From Micrococcus cohnii (lineage in GTDB: Bacteria > Actinomycetota > Actinomycetes > Actinomycetales > Micrococcaceae): 64,000 nucleotides of DNA. Position numbers and translations under genes: made by a program. The notes under the pieces were generated by a model. The model was not told where the DNA came from. It saw only the letters and a list, made by a program, of their open reading frames with translations, and did not search any database. Of this stretch, positions 26,455 to 34,945 are shown piece by piece; position 1 is the first letter of the stretch; every line of letters begins with the position of its first letter. The stretch is taken from positions 1,426,001 to 1,490,000 of the forward strand of contig NZ_JACHNA010000001.1 of assembly GCF_014205175.1 (NCBI RefSeq). The letters run 5' to 3'.

Positions 26455-27429
26455 GTGGATCTGATCACCCGGCACACCTCCCCCCTGCCCCCGGACGGGC
26501 ACACCCCGGCTGACCGGTTCCGCCACGACGACCCGTGGCGGGATCTCGGTCCGGGCGGCCGGAGGCCCCCGGCAGGCGGCACCCGCTGGTGGCCGTGGCT
26601 GTTCGCGGCCCTGCTGACGGTCGCCGCGCTCGCGGCGGTCATCCGGTTCTTCGTGTTCTCGCCGACGGGACAGCTGATCGAATACCGGGCCTTCCACCTG
26701 GTCGAGCAGCGCCAGAACGCCGGCCCGGGCGGGACCGCGCAGCAGCTGCTGACGATTGCGCCGATCGCGGTGGAGCTGGTGGCCGGACTCGCAGTCCTGC
26801 ACGCACTGGCCGTGCGCCGGCGCTGGCGCGCCGCGACGGGCGTCGTCGTGGCCCTGGTGGGCGCGAACGTCACGACGCAGCTGCTGAAAGCGCTGCTCGA
26901 ACGGCCAGATTTCCCCAACGGCGTGCCCTACCTGGCCGGGAACTCACTGCCCTCGGGCCACACGACGCTCGCGGCCTCGGCGGCCGTCGCGCTCGTGCTG
27001 CTCGCGGCCCCGCGGTGGCGAGGCGTCGTGGCGTTCGCCGGCGCGGTGTTCACCGCCGTGATCGGCGCCGCCGCGTACCTCGAGGCGTGGCACCGCCCCT
27101 CGGACATGATGGCCGCGTGCCTGACGACGCTCGCCTGGGGCCTGCTGGTGGCCCCGCTCGTCCAGCACGACGTGGTGGGCACCGACGAGCACCTGCGCGC
27201 CTCGCTGCGTCCGAGCCTCTGGGGCGCCCTGCTGTGGACTTTCGGCCTGCTCGGCACCGCGGCCGCGGTGGGCCTGCTCGCGGCGACCGTCGCCGTCGCG
27301 GACTCGGGCGCCGAGCCCGGGACGCTGGCGCTGGCCGCGGGGGTCGGCCTCTCGGCCGGTCCCGTACCGCTGCACTGGGCTCTGCTCGCCTCGGGGCTGC
27401 GCCGCGACCGCCCGCGCCGTCGCGGCTGA
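26455..27429 (+). CDS. PAP2-family membrane phosphatase
   Basis: Lipid phosphate phosphatase of the PAP2 superfamily, probably acting on isoprenoid diphosphates or phosphatidate at the outer membrane face. 324 residues. A Pro-rich cytoplasmic start of about 45 residues leads into six membrane helices. The three catalytic blocks are present: KALLERPDF (about 155-163), LPSGHTTLAA (about 175-184) and EAWHRPSDMM (about 215-224). A C-terminal pair of helices follows. GTG 26455 is chosen from the -10 box in front of it. It converges on the bkd operon across a strong hairpin. Confidence 0.85.
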   Translation: MDLITRHTSPLPPDGHTPADRFRHDDPWRDLGPGGRRPPAGGTRWWPWLFAALLTVAALAAVIRFFVFSPTGQLIEYRAFHLVEQRQNAGPGGTAQQLLTIAPIAVELVAGLAVLHALAVRRRWRAATGVVVALVGANVTTQLLKALLERPDFPNGVPYLAGNSLPSGHTTLAASAAVALVLLAAPRWRGVVAFAGAVFTAVIGAAAYLEAWHRPSDMMAACLTTLAWGLLVAPLVQHDVVGTDEHLRASLRPSLWGALLWTFGLLGTAAAVGLLAATVAVADSGAEPGTLALAAGVGLSAGPVPLHWALLASGLRRDRPRRRG

Positions 27430-27437
27430 TCGGACGC

Positions 27438-27486
27438 GGACGGGCCCGCGTGCTCGACCTCGACGGTCAAGCGCGCGGGCCCGTCC
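27438..27486. terminator. bidirectional terminator
   Basis: A 13-bp perfect inverted repeat (27438-27450 and 27474-27486) around a 23-base loop, between the PAP2 gene and the end of the bkd operon. Confidence 0.7.
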
Positions 27487-27505
27487 CCGGGCGCGGCGGG
27501 ACGGC

Positions 27506-28954
27506 TCAGATCTGCGCGAGCGCCGCCTGCGGGTCGTTCAGGCAGCCGGCCACGAACGTCAGGAATGCCGAGGCGGTGGCGCCGTCGGTGACGCGGTGGT
27601 CGAAGGTCACCGTCATCTCGGTGACCTTGCGGACCTGGATCTCGCCGTCGATGACCCAGGGACGGTCGATGATCCGGCCGATGCCGAGCATGCCCACCTC
27701 GGGGATGTTCAGGATCGGGGTCGCGCCGTCGGTGCCCAGCGGCCCGTAGTTGTTCAGCGTGAAGGTGCCGCGCATCAGCTCGGCCGGGGAGGCCTTGCCG
27801 TCGCGGGCCCGGCCCACGGTCTCGCCGATCGCCGCGTTGAGTTCGGCGGCCGAGAGGCGCTCGGCGTGCTCGATCGACGGGACCATCAGTCCGCGCTCGG
27901 TCTGGACGGCCAGGCCGAGGTTCACGCCCTCGACCTCGACGATCTCCTCCTTGCCGCCCGCGCCGGTCTCGATGCGGGCGTTCATCACCGGATACTTCCG
28001 CAGCCCCGCGACGGTGAACCGGGCGATCAGCCCGAGCAGACTCGGCGCGGTCTCCGGGTCCTTCGCCTTGAGCGCGGCGCGCAGCTCGAGCAGAGCCGTG
28101 ACGTCCACATCGAGCCACGCGGTGACCTCGGGGACCTCGCGGCGCGAGCGGGAGAGCTGGTCCGCGATCGCCTTGCGCACACCGGTGATCGGGGTGCGGG
28201 CGGCCACGCGCAGCCCGGAGCGCGCGTCGTCCTCGCCCACGCCCCCGACGACCGCCGCGGTGACCGCGTCCTGGGTCGACGTCGGCTGCTGCGGAGTCCG
28301 GCCCGCCGAGATCGCCGCGGTCACGTCCGCGCGGGTGATCAGCCCGTCCGGCCCGGTGCCGGTCACGGTCGCGACGTCGACGCCGTTCTCACGAGCGAGC
28401 TTGCGCACGATCGGCGAGACCACCCGCGGCGCCCGGCCCGACCCCGACGCAGCAGCCGGTGCCGCGGTCGACGAGGCCGACCGGGTGCCGCCCCGACGCC
28501 GCTTCGAGGGACGGGTGCGACTCGTCGAGGTCTTGCCCGAGGTGCCGTAGCCGATCAGCACGGCCCCGGAGGCCTCCTCGTCGGAGCCGTCCACGTCGCC
28601 GTCGCCGCCGCGGGCCTTGTCCGGGGCCGGCTGGTCCGCGCCCGGCTGCATGACGCCGGCGCGCTCCTCCTCCCGGTAGGACAGGGCCCCGGCCTTCTCG
28701 TCCGAGCCGGGCTCGCCTGCGGTGCCGACGGTGATGAAGGGGGCGCCGACGTCCATCGTCTCGCCCTCGCAGCCGTGCAGCGTCAGCACGGTGCCGGCGA
28801 ACGGGCAGGGAACCTCCACGAGGGCCTTGGCGGTCTCGACCTCGGCGATCGGCTGGTCGACGGCCACCTCGTCGCCCTCGGCGACGAGCCAGCGCACCAG
28901 ATCGGCCTCGGTGAGGCCCTCGCCCAGGTCCGGCAGATTGAAGGTGTTGCTCAC
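27506..28954 (-). CDS. bkdC: branched-chain 2-oxo acid dehydrogenase E2 (lipoyl acyltransferase)
   Basis: Transfers the acyl group from E1 to CoA. 482 residues. The lipoyl domain has the modified lysine in VETAKALVEVPCP (about 39-51). An acidic/Ala-rich linker follows, then the E1/E3-binding segment VSPIVRKLARENGVDVATVTGTGPDGLITRADV in shortened form, a second linker, and the catalytic domain with VTFDHRVTDGATASAF (His and DG of the active site, about 450-465). A single lipoyl domain and the binding-domain sequence fit BkdC/PdhC-type E2. The start overlaps the E1-beta stop by four bases (GTGA). No E3 gene is in the window. Confidence 0.9.
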   Translation of the reverse strand: MSNTFNLPDLGEGLTEADLVRWLVAEGDEVAVDQPIAEVETAKALVEVPCPFAGTVLTLHGCEGETMDVGAPFITVGTAGEPGSDEKAGALSYREEERAGVMQPGADQPAPDKARGGDGDVDGSDEEASGAVLIGYGTSGKTSTSRTRPSKRRRGGTRSASSTAAPAAASGSGRAPRVVSPIVRKLARENGVDVATVTGTGPDGLITRADVTAAISAGRTPQQPTSTQDAVTAAVVGGVGEDDARSGLRVAARTPITGVRKAIADQLSRSRREVPEVTAWLDVDVTALLELRAALKAKDPETAPSLLGLIARFTVAGLRKYPVMNARIETGAGGKEEIVEVEGVNLGLAVQTERGLMVPSIEHAERLSAAELNAAIGETVGRARDGKASPAELMRGTFTLNNYGPLGTDGATPILNIPEVGMLGIGRIIDRPWVIDGEIQVRKVTEMTVTFDHRVTDGATASAFLTFVAGCLNDPQAALAQI

Positions 28955-30000
28955 GAGCGGGCCTCCTCGGCGTCCAGGTCCCAGTTCAGATCGTCGATCG
29001 CGTCCAGGATGCGGTCGATGTTCGGCAGGTGGTACTCCTCCAGCTTCGGCGCCGGGAACGGGATGTCCCAGCCGGTCACGCGCAGCACCGGGGCGGCCAG
29101 CGAATGGAAGCAGCGCTGTTGGATGCGGGCCACCAGCTCCGAGGCCACTGAGGCGAAGCCCTGGGGCTCCGCGACGACGACCGCACGGCCGGTCTTCTCG
29201 ACGGAGGCCGCGATCGTGTCCTCGTCGAGCGGGGTGATCGTGCGCAGGTCAACGACCTCCACTGAGTAGCCCTCCTCTGCGGCGGCCTTGGCGGCGGCGA
29301 CGCATGTGGGGACCGACGGGCCGTAGGAGACGAGCGTGACGTCGGTGCCCGGGTGCGCGACCGCGGCCGCCGCGGCCGGCACGCCGGAGGCCGCGGCCTT
29401 CTTCTCGGCGGCCCAGCGGCGGTCGAACTCGGCGCGCAGCTCATCGAGGTCCAGGTCGGCCTTCGACCAGTACAGCTTCTTCGGCTCCATGAAGACGACC
29501 GGGTCGTCGAGGCGGATCGCCTGGCGCAGCATCAGGTAGGCGTCGGCCACCGTCGCCGGGGTGAAGACCTTCAGGCCCGGGGTGTGCGCGTAGTACGACT
29601 CGGAGGAGTCGCAGTGGTGCTCGACACCGCCGATGCCGCCGCCGTACGGGATGCGGATGGTGATCGGCATGGGCGCGCCGCCCTTGGTGCGATTGCGCAT
29701 CTTGGCGATGTGGCTGGCCACCTGCTCGAACGCCGGGTAGGCGAACGCGTCGAACTGCATCTCGATGACCGGGCGGGCGCCGCCGAGGGCCATGCCCACG
29801 GCGGTGCCGGCGATGCCGGATTCGGCCAGCGGGGTGTCGAAGCAGCGGTGGTCGCCGAAACGCTTGGTCAGTCCGTCCGTGATGCGGAAGACGCCGCCGA
29901 GGGTGCCCACGTCCTCGCCGAACACGACAACCAGGTCGTCGGCGGCCATCTCGTCGGCCAGGGCCGCGTTGAGCGCGGCCGCAAAGGTCAGGTTCGCCAT
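28951..30000 (-). CDS. bkdB: 2-oxo acid dehydrogenase E1 beta subunit
   Basis: Beta subunit of the ThDP-dependent decarboxylase. 349 residues. VVVFGEDVGTLGGVFRITDGL (E1-beta active-site glutamate region, about 25-44), CFDTPLAESGIAGTAVGMALGG and EMQFDAFAYPAFEQ are invariant blocks, and IRIPYGGGIGGVEHHCDSSE follows. The C-terminal transketolase-like domain is complete. It is two bases downstream of the E1-alpha stop and overlaps E2, forming a tight operon. Whether the substrate is branched-chain keto acid or pyruvate is judged from the adjacent Lrp-type regulator; branched-chain is more likely. Confidence 0.9.
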   Translation of the reverse strand: MANLTFAAALNAALADEMAADDLVVVFGEDVGTLGGVFRITDGLTKRFGDHRCFDTPLAESGIAGTAVGMALGGARPVIEMQFDAFAYPAFEQVASHIAKMRNRTKGGAPMPITIRIPYGGGIGGVEHHCDSSESYYAHTPGLKVFTPATVADAYLMLRQAIRLDDPVVFMEPKKLYWSKADLDLDELRAEFDRRWAAEKKAAASGVPAAAAAVAHPGTDVTLVSYGPSVPTCVAAAKAAAEEGYSVEVVDLRTITPLDEDTIAASVEKTGRAVVVAEPQGFASVASELVARIQQRCFHSLAAPVLRVTGWDIPFPAPKLEEYHLPNIDRILDAIDDLNWDLDAEEARS

Positions 30001-30002
30001 GC

Positions 30003-31199
30003 TCAGGCCTCCTTGTTCTCGGTGCGGGACAGCTCCTCGGCCAGCTGCTCTCGCTGCTCGGCCAGCTGCGGGGTCTGCACGGTGTAGACGTGGTCGAACA
30101 GCTCGAGCGGATCGACCTCGGGCTCGGCGTTCATCGCCTCACGCAGCTCACCGGCCACGCTCTCGGCCTCCTGCTGGATCTCGGCGGAGACCTCCTCGGT
30201 GAGCACACCACGCTCGGTGAGAAACGCGGTCATGCGGCGCAGCGGATCGCGGGCCTCCCACTCCGTCACCTCGGCGTCGTCGCGGTAGCGCGTCGGGTCG
30301 TCCGTGTTGGTGTGGGCCTGCATGCGGTAGGTGTCCGCCTCGACCAGGAACGGGCCGCCGCCGGCACGGCAGAGGTCCACCGCACGACCGAGCACGGCCA
30401 GCAGCGCGGCCAGGTCGTTGCCGTCGACGCGCTCACCGGCCAGGCCGTAGCCGACGGCCTTGTGGGCGAGCGTGGGCGCCGCGGACTGGCGGGCCAGGGG
30501 CACCGAGATCGCGTACTTGTTGTTCTGGACGAAGAAGATCACCGGCAGCTTGAACACGGCGGCGAAGTTGAGCGCCTCGTGGAAGTCACCCTCGGAGGAG
30601 CCGCCGTCGCCGACCATCGCGAGCACGACGGCGTCCTCGCCCTTGAGGCGCTTGGCCTGGGCCAGGCCGACCGCATGCAGCATCTGCGTGGTCAGCGGGG
30701 TCGACTGCACCGACGTGTTGTAGTCCGACGGGTTGTAGCCCTGGTGCCAGGAGCCCTGGAAGGCGACCATCACCTCGGTCGCAGGAACGCCGCGGGACAT
30801 CACGGCGACGGTGTCGCGATAGGTCGGGAACAGCCAGTCGTCCTTGCCCAGGCACACGGCGGCCGCGACCTCGGAGGCCTCCTGACCGTGCGAGGAGGGG
30901 TAGACCGCCATGCGCCCCTGACGCACGAGCGCATAGGCCTGGTCGTTCACGCGGCGGCCCACGACGAGGTGGCGGTAGGCCGCGAGCAGCTCGTCATCGG
31001 AGGGCATCGGATACTCGTGGCCGGACTCGACGTCCTGCTCCTCGGGTGAGAGCTCTCGGCCGTCCTCGGAGACGAGCTGAATGCGGCGCGTGGCCGGCAG
31101 CAGGTACTCCTCGAGGGTGATGCCGAAGCTCGTGTGGGGTTCCGCGGCGGGGCCGACCTGATCGTCGGCGACGGCGCCGTCAGCAGCGTTCTCGCGCAT
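30003..31199 (-). CDS. bkdA: 2-oxo acid dehydrogenase E1 alpha subunit
   Basis: Alpha subunit of the E1 heterotetramer, 398 residues. YPSSHGQEASEVAAAVCL (about 100-117), the ThDP-Mg motif MVGDGGSSEGDFHEALNFAAVFKLPVIFFVQNN in split form (about 190-222), and VDGNDLAALL with the following EADTYRMQAHTNTDDPTRYR phosphorylation-loop region are all typical. ATG 31199 follows AAAGGAG by five bases; the frame upstream runs through the operator region and is not coding. It is the first gene of the bkdABC operon, facing an Lrp-type regulator. Confidence 0.9.
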   Translation of the reverse strand: MRENAADGAVADDQVGPAAEPHTSFGITLEEYLLPATRRIQLVSEDGRELSPEEQDVESGHEYPMPSDDELLAAYRHLVVGRRVNDQAYALVRQGRMAVYPSSHGQEASEVAAAVCLGKDDWLFPTYRDTVAVMSRGVPATEVMVAFQGSWHQGYNPSDYNTSVQSTPLTTQMLHAVGLAQAKRLKGEDAVVLAMVGDGGSSEGDFHEALNFAAVFKLPVIFFVQNNKYAISVPLARQSAAPTLAHKAVGYGLAGERVDGNDLAALLAVLGRAVDLCRAGGGPFLVEADTYRMQAHTNTDDPTRYRDDAEVTEWEARDPLRRMTAFLTERGVLTEEVSAEIQQEAESVAGELREAMNAEPEVDPLELFDHVYTVQTPQLAEQREQLAEELSRTENKEA

Positions 31200-31286
31200 G
31201 GGCACTCCTTTCCAATGTCGCCCCATTCTGCATCCTCGGTCACAATTCGTCGCCGCCCTTCGCATCCGTTGGATACAGTTCCGCCG

Positions 31287-31331
31287 ATCACATGCCGCTA
31301 TGAAGACAATGTGATAATGTGGCGTATCACA
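31287..31331. promoter_or_regulatory. Lrp-type operator with three half-sites
   Basis: ATCACAT (31287-31293), ATGTGAT (31309-31315) and TATCACA (31325-31331). The last two form the perfect 22-base palindrome TGTGATA-N8-TATCACA (31310-31331). The first two form a second perfect inverted repeat with a 15-base spacer. The site lies between bkdA and the Lrp-type gene, 54 bases before the regulator start. Confidence 0.6.
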
Positions 31332-31384
31332 CTGAACGGAATGTCCGGCATCACCCTGGAGCACGCCAAGGAGTCCTCTCGATC

Positions 31385-31852
31385 ATGGAACTCGACGCCA
31401 CCGACCGCGCGATCGTCACCGAGCTCAGCCGGGACGGGCGTGTCTCGATCGCCGCCCTGGCCGAGCGCATCCACGTCTCCCGCGCGCACTGCTACTCGCG
31501 CCTGAACCGACTTCAGGACGCCGGCGTCATCACCGGCTTCACCGTGACCGTGGACCCGGTGCGCGCCGGCTTCGGCGCCTCCGCCCACGTGGCCCTCAAA
31601 CTGCGCCAGCACAACTGGCGCGAGCTGCGAGCCCGCCTGCTCTCGATCCCGGAGATCAGCCAGGTCTCGCTGATCGGAGGGAACATGGACGTGATGATGA
31701 TGGTCCGCGCCCGCGACATCGCCGACCTGCGCCGCGTGGTGTTCGAGCAACTGCAGGGCCTGCCCGGCGTTGTGGACACCCAGACCTACATGATCTTCGA
31801 GGACCACTCCTCCGACGCCTACCTCCAGCAGGACGGGGCGGACAGGGACTAA
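31385..31852 (+). CDS. bkdR: Lrp/AsnC-family regulator, BkdR-like
   Basis: Transcription factor of 155 residues. The N-terminal winged helix starts LDATDRAIVTELSRDGRVSI, with the recognition helix in HVSRAHCYSRLNRLQDAGVI (about 30-49). The C-terminal RAM effector domain includes ISQVSLIGGNMDVMMMVRA (about 92-110). It is divergent from the bkd operon and probably controls it in response to branched-chain amino acids or their keto acids, as described for bkdR genes elsewhere. ATG 31385 has AAGGAG eleven bases upstream; the longer frame (from 31319) would read through the operator. Confidence 0.88.
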   Translation: MELDATDRAIVTELSRDGRVSIAALAERIHVSRAHCYSRLNRLQDAGVITGFTVTVDPVRAGFGASAHVALKLRQHNWRELRARLLSIPEISQVSLIGGNMDVMMMVRARDIADLRRVVFEQLQGLPGVVDTQTYMIFEDHSSDAYLQQDGADRD

Positions 31853-31881
31853 CCCGGGCGCTCCCGGGCCCGCGGCCTCAT

Positions 31882-31887
31882 TAGAAT
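31882..31887 (+). promoter_or_regulatory. -10 box of leaderless promoter for the purine permease
   Basis: TAGAAT ends seven bases before ATG 31895. Confidence 0.55.
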
Positions 31888-31894
31888 CGGGGGC

Positions 31895-33358
31895 ATGTCA
31901 GCCACGCGCACCGCCCCTGCCCGGGCCTCCGGGATCGACCGTTACTTCCGCATCACCGAACGCGGCTCCTCGATCAGTCAGGAGCTGCGCGGCGGGCTCG
32001 CCACGTTCCTGGCCATGAGCTACATCGTGGTGCTCAACCCCCTGGTCCTCTCCGGGGCCGACACGAACGGCGATGTGCTCGGCATCCCCCGCGTCGCCGC
32101 CGTCACCGCGCTCGTCGCCGGCGTCATGACGATCGTGATGGGCCTGTACGCCCGGCACCCGTTCGCGCTCGCCGCCGGCTTGGGCGTCAACGCGTTCGTG
32201 GCGATCACCGTCGCCACCACCCCGGGCCTGACGTGGCCGCAGATCATGGGCCTGGTGATGCTCGCCGGGCTCATCATGCTGCTGCTGGTCGTCACCGGTT
32301 TCCGGCGCGCGGTGTTCGACGCCGTCCCGGCCGCGCTCAAGACGGGCATCGTCGTGGGCATCGGCCTGTTCATCGCGCTGATCGGCCTGGTCAACGCCGG
32401 GTTCGTGCGCCGCCTGCCCGACGCAGCCCAGACGACCGTCCCCGTCGGCCTGGGCACCGGCGGCGACCTCGAGGGATGGCCGGTGCTGGTGTTCGTGGTG
32501 GGCCTGATCGTCACCGCGGTGCTCGTCATCCGCAAGGTCCGCGGGGCCATCCTGGTCGGGATCATCGTCGCCACCGCCCTGGCCAACCTCCTGGAAGCCC
32601 TGTTCGACATCGGCCCGAGCGTGCACGAGGACGGCTCGCCGAACCCCACCGGCTGGTCGCTGGTGACCCCCTCCGCTCCCGACTTCGCCGCACCGGACCT
32701 GTCCCTGCTCGGCGCCGTCGACCCGTTCGGCGCGTTCTCCTCCGTGGGCGGCCTGCTCGCCACGCTGCTGGTGTTCGCGATCCTGCTGTCGGTGTTCTTC
32801 GACGCGATGGGCGTCTCCGTCGGCCTGGCCCAGGAGGCCGGCAATGTGAACGAGGACGGATCGATCCCGGACCTGAACCGCGCCCTGGCGGTCGACGCCC
32901 TCGCCGTCACGGTCGGCGGCGGCGCCTCGGGGTCGGCGAACCAGATCTTCGTCGAGTCCGGCACGGGCATCGGCGAAGGCGCCCGCACGGGACTGGCCTC
33001 CGTCGTGACCGGCGTGCTGTTCCTGGTGGCCATGTTCCTGACCCCGCTGATCCACCTCGTGCCGTTCGAGGCGGTGGCCCCCGCCCTCGTCGTCGTCGGG
33101 TTCATGATGTGCCAGCACGTCGTGCACATCGACTGGACCGACGCCGGGGCCGCGTTCCCCGCGTTCCTGACGTTCATCCTGATGCCGTTCACCTACTCGA
33201 TCGTCAACGGCATCGGCGCGGGCATGGTCTCCTATGTGCTGATCCGCGTCGGGCAGGGCCGCGCCCGCGAGGTGCACCCCCTGCTGTGGGCCGTCGCCGC
33301 GGCGTTCGTCTTCTACTTCGGCATGGGTGTATTCCGAGGCCTGCTCGGCATAGGGTGA
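31895..33358 (+). CDS. AzgA-like purine permease (NCS2 family)
   Basis: Proton symporter for adenine, guanine or hypoxanthine. 487 residues and about 12-14 membrane segments. ELRGGLATFLAMSYIVVLNP (about 29-48), ALAAGLGVNAFVAIT (about 84-98), FFDAMGVSVGLAQEAG (about 303-318) and the substrate segment GGGASGSANQIFVESGTGIGEGARTGL in split form (about 344-370) are AzgA-type signatures. The start is fixed by a leaderless promoter. It is a single gene; no purine regulator or riboswitch is visible upstream. Confidence 0.9.
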   Translation: MSATRTAPARASGIDRYFRITERGSSISQELRGGLATFLAMSYIVVLNPLVLSGADTNGDVLGIPRVAAVTALVAGVMTIVMGLYARHPFALAAGLGVNAFVAITVATTPGLTWPQIMGLVMLAGLIMLLLVVTGFRRAVFDAVPAALKTGIVVGIGLFIALIGLVNAGFVRRLPDAAQTTVPVGLGTGGDLEGWPVLVFVVGLIVTAVLVIRKVRGAILVGIIVATALANLLEALFDIGPSVHEDGSPNPTGWSLVTPSAPDFAAPDLSLLGAVDPFGAFSSVGGLLATLLVFAILLSVFFDAMGVSVGLAQEAGNVNEDGSIPDLNRALAVDALAVTVGGGASGSANQIFVESGTGIGEGARTGLASVVTGVLFLVAMFLTPLIHLVPFEAVAPALVVVGFMMCQHVVHIDWTDAGAAFPAFLTFILMPFTYSIVNGIGAGMVSYVLIRVGQGRAREVHPLLWAVAAAFVFYFGMGVFRGLLGIG

Positions 33359-33411
33359 CCGTGATCCCGTTCACAGAGTGAGGCGGTCCGTACCGCCACA
33401 GAAGGAGCACC

Positions 33412-34155
33412 ATGCAGTTCACCGACCGCACGTTCCTGGTCACCGGCGGCGCGTCCGGACTGGGCGCCGCGACCACGAAGCGGCTCCTGTCCCACGGCGC
33501 GCAGGTCGTCGTCGCGGATCTGAAGGGCGAGGCACCCCCGGGTGCCGTCATGGTCCCCACCGACGTCACCGACGAGCAGCAGGTCGCCCACGCCGTCGAG
33601 GTCGCCGGCCAGCAGGGCGCCCCGTTGTCCGGCGTCGTGAACTGTGCCGGCATCGCGCCGGCGGAGAAGACGCTGGGCCGCGACGGCGCGCTGCCCCTGG
33701 AGAACTTCACCCGGGCGGTCGAGATCAATCTGATCGGCACTTTCAACGTCGTGCGGCTGGCGGCCGACGCCATCTCGGCCAACGCACCGGGCGAGGACGG
33801 TGAGCGCGGCGTCATCGTGAACACCGCGTCCGTGGCCGCGTTCGACGGTCAGATCGGCCAGCCCGCCTACGCCGCATCGAAGGGCGGCGTCGCGGCAATG
33901 ACCCTGCCGCTGGCCCGGGAGTTCGCCCGCCACGGCATCCGCGTCATGACGATCGCCCCGGGTATCTTCTGGACGCCGATGATGGCCGGGCTGCCGGAGA
34001 AGGCGGTCCAGTCCCTCGGCGGGCAGGTGCCGTTCCCCAACCGCATGGGCCGACCCGAGGAGTACGCGAGCCTCGTCGCGCACATCGTGGAGAACCGGAT
34101 GCTCAACGGGGAGACGATCCGCCTGGACGGAGCCGTCCGCATGGCGCCGCGCTGA
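33412..34155 (+). CDS. short-chain dehydrogenase, 3-hydroxyacyl-CoA dehydrogenase type-2-like
   Basis: NAD-dependent oxidoreductase of 247 residues with the Rossmann motif [17 protein letters not shown] (about 10-26), VVNCAGIAP (about 75-83), [11 protein letters not shown] with the active-site Ser, and the YAASKGG catalytic pair (about 155-161), followed by [11 protein letters not shown]. The overall layout, including the [12 protein letters not shown] and [13 protein letters not shown] ends, resembles type II 3-hydroxyacyl-CoA dehydrogenases, which act in isoleucine and branched fatty-acid breakdown. That would suit the nearby bkd operon. GAAGGAG lies six bases before ATG 33412. Confidence 0.85.
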   Translation: MQFTDRTFLVTGGASGLGAATTKRLLSHGAQVVVADLKGEAPPGAVMVPTDVTDEQQVAHAVEVAGQQGAPLSGVVNCAGIAPAEKTLGRDGALPLENFTRAVEINLIGTFNVVRLAADAISANAPGEDGERGVIVNTASVAAFDGQIGQPAYAASKGGVAAMTLPLAREFARHGIRVMTIAPGIFWTPMMAGLPEKAVQSLGGQVPFPNRMGRPEEYASLVAHIVENRMLNGETIRLDGAVRMAPR

Positions 34156-34216
34156 GCGGCGCGCCGGTGCGTGCACCTGCCGGCCGCGGCGGCCCCGTCC
34201 GGGCGGCGGGTTCGCG

Positions 34217-34591
34217 TCAGCCGACCCAGCAGTGCGCCGAGGGGATCCAGGGCGCGACGCCGAGCTCGTTGTACAGCTCGACCGCGGCCGCGTCCTGCAC
34301 ATGCTCCGGGGCGTCCGCCGGCGTGGCGTAGCCGTCGCCGGCCGAGAGGTACTCCCAGGTGAAGTCCATGAACTGATAGGCGCCCGAGGCGGACGAAGTC
34401 GGGTTCTGGGCCTGGTAGTCGCCGCCGGACTCACACTGCTTGATCTCCTCAAGCACCGGGATGCCGGTGTCGGCGGCGTGGGCCGGGGCAGCCGCCCCGA
34501 TCGCGGCAGCGGCGCCGGCCACGGTGAGCGCGGCGGCGGAGGTCAGACGGGCCAGGCCGAAGCGGGACGTACTGTTCGTGCTGTGCTGCAT
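34217..34591 (-). CDS. secreted Rpf-like / transglycosylase-like protein
   Basis: 124 residues: a signal peptide (about 1-39, ending in APAHA) followed by a single lysozyme-like domain. EEIKQCESGGDYQAQNPTS carries the expected catalytic Glu in the CESGG motif (about 50-54), and GAYQFMDFTWEYLSAGDG and HVQDAAAVELYNELG follow as in resuscitation-promoting factors. A second Cys near the end (SAHCW) could pair with the first. There is no LysM or other wall-binding domain, so it is a minimal member compared with Micrococcus luteus Rpf. ATG 34591 has GAGGAG upstream. Probable role: peptidoglycan cleavage during growth or exit from dormancy. Confidence 0.85.
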   Translation of the reverse strand: MQHSTNSTSRFGLARLTSAAALTVAGAAAAIGAAAPAHAADTGIPVLEEIKQCESGGDYQAQNPTSSASGAYQFMDFTWEYLSAGDGYATPADAPEHVQDAAAVELYNELGVAPWIPSAHCWVG

Positions 34592-34945
34592 CGGTCGTGT
34601 TCTCCTCACACTGGTGACTGTGCTGTCGTGTCGTTCGGGTGGGCGGTGCTCGGCACAGGGGCCGTGCACACGCAGTCGCTCGGGCCCCGAGCAATCGGGC
34701 GGCCCGAGCGACGATGCCCCGACTGTGCACGGCCCGCCTCATGGCGATCTGACCGCAGACTGATCACGGACTCCTCACGAGGCAGGAGCAGGCTCAGGCG
34801 AGCCTGTGCCACGGCTGAGCGACCGTGACTCTGGCGCGACGACATGCCGGTGCCCGCCCTTCACGCCCGGACGGCGCCCTCCAGGCACATGCCAGACGAT
34901 GCTGTCCCACACCTCAGCACACGGCGTCAATGATTGGATATGGGC
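34592..34945. other. 354-base divergent intergenic region
   Basis: Between the Rpf-like gene and the oligopeptidase gene. It holds the 77-base nested inverted repeat at 34659-34735. I looked for the c-di-AMP riboswitch often found before rpf genes and could not identify its conserved blocks. No convincing ORF is present. Confidence 0.5.
34659..34735. promoter_or_regulatory. 77-base nested inverted repeat in a divergent region
   Basis: Outer arms GGGCCGTGCAC (34659-34669) and GTGCACGGCCC (34725-34735); inner arms GTCGCTCGGGCC (34675-34686) and GGCCCGAGCGAC (34701-34712); apical CCGA/TCGG with a GCAA loop. It is 68 bases upstream of the Rpf-like start and could be a structured leader on the reverse strand or a DNA-level element. 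Confidence 0.5.

Noticed and set aside
34592-34933. c-di-AMP (ydaO) riboswitch upstream of the Rpf-like gene
   Set aside because: Expected from other actinobacteria, but I could not match the conserved blocks on the reverse strand; only a vaguely similar CCCGAAC tail is present.
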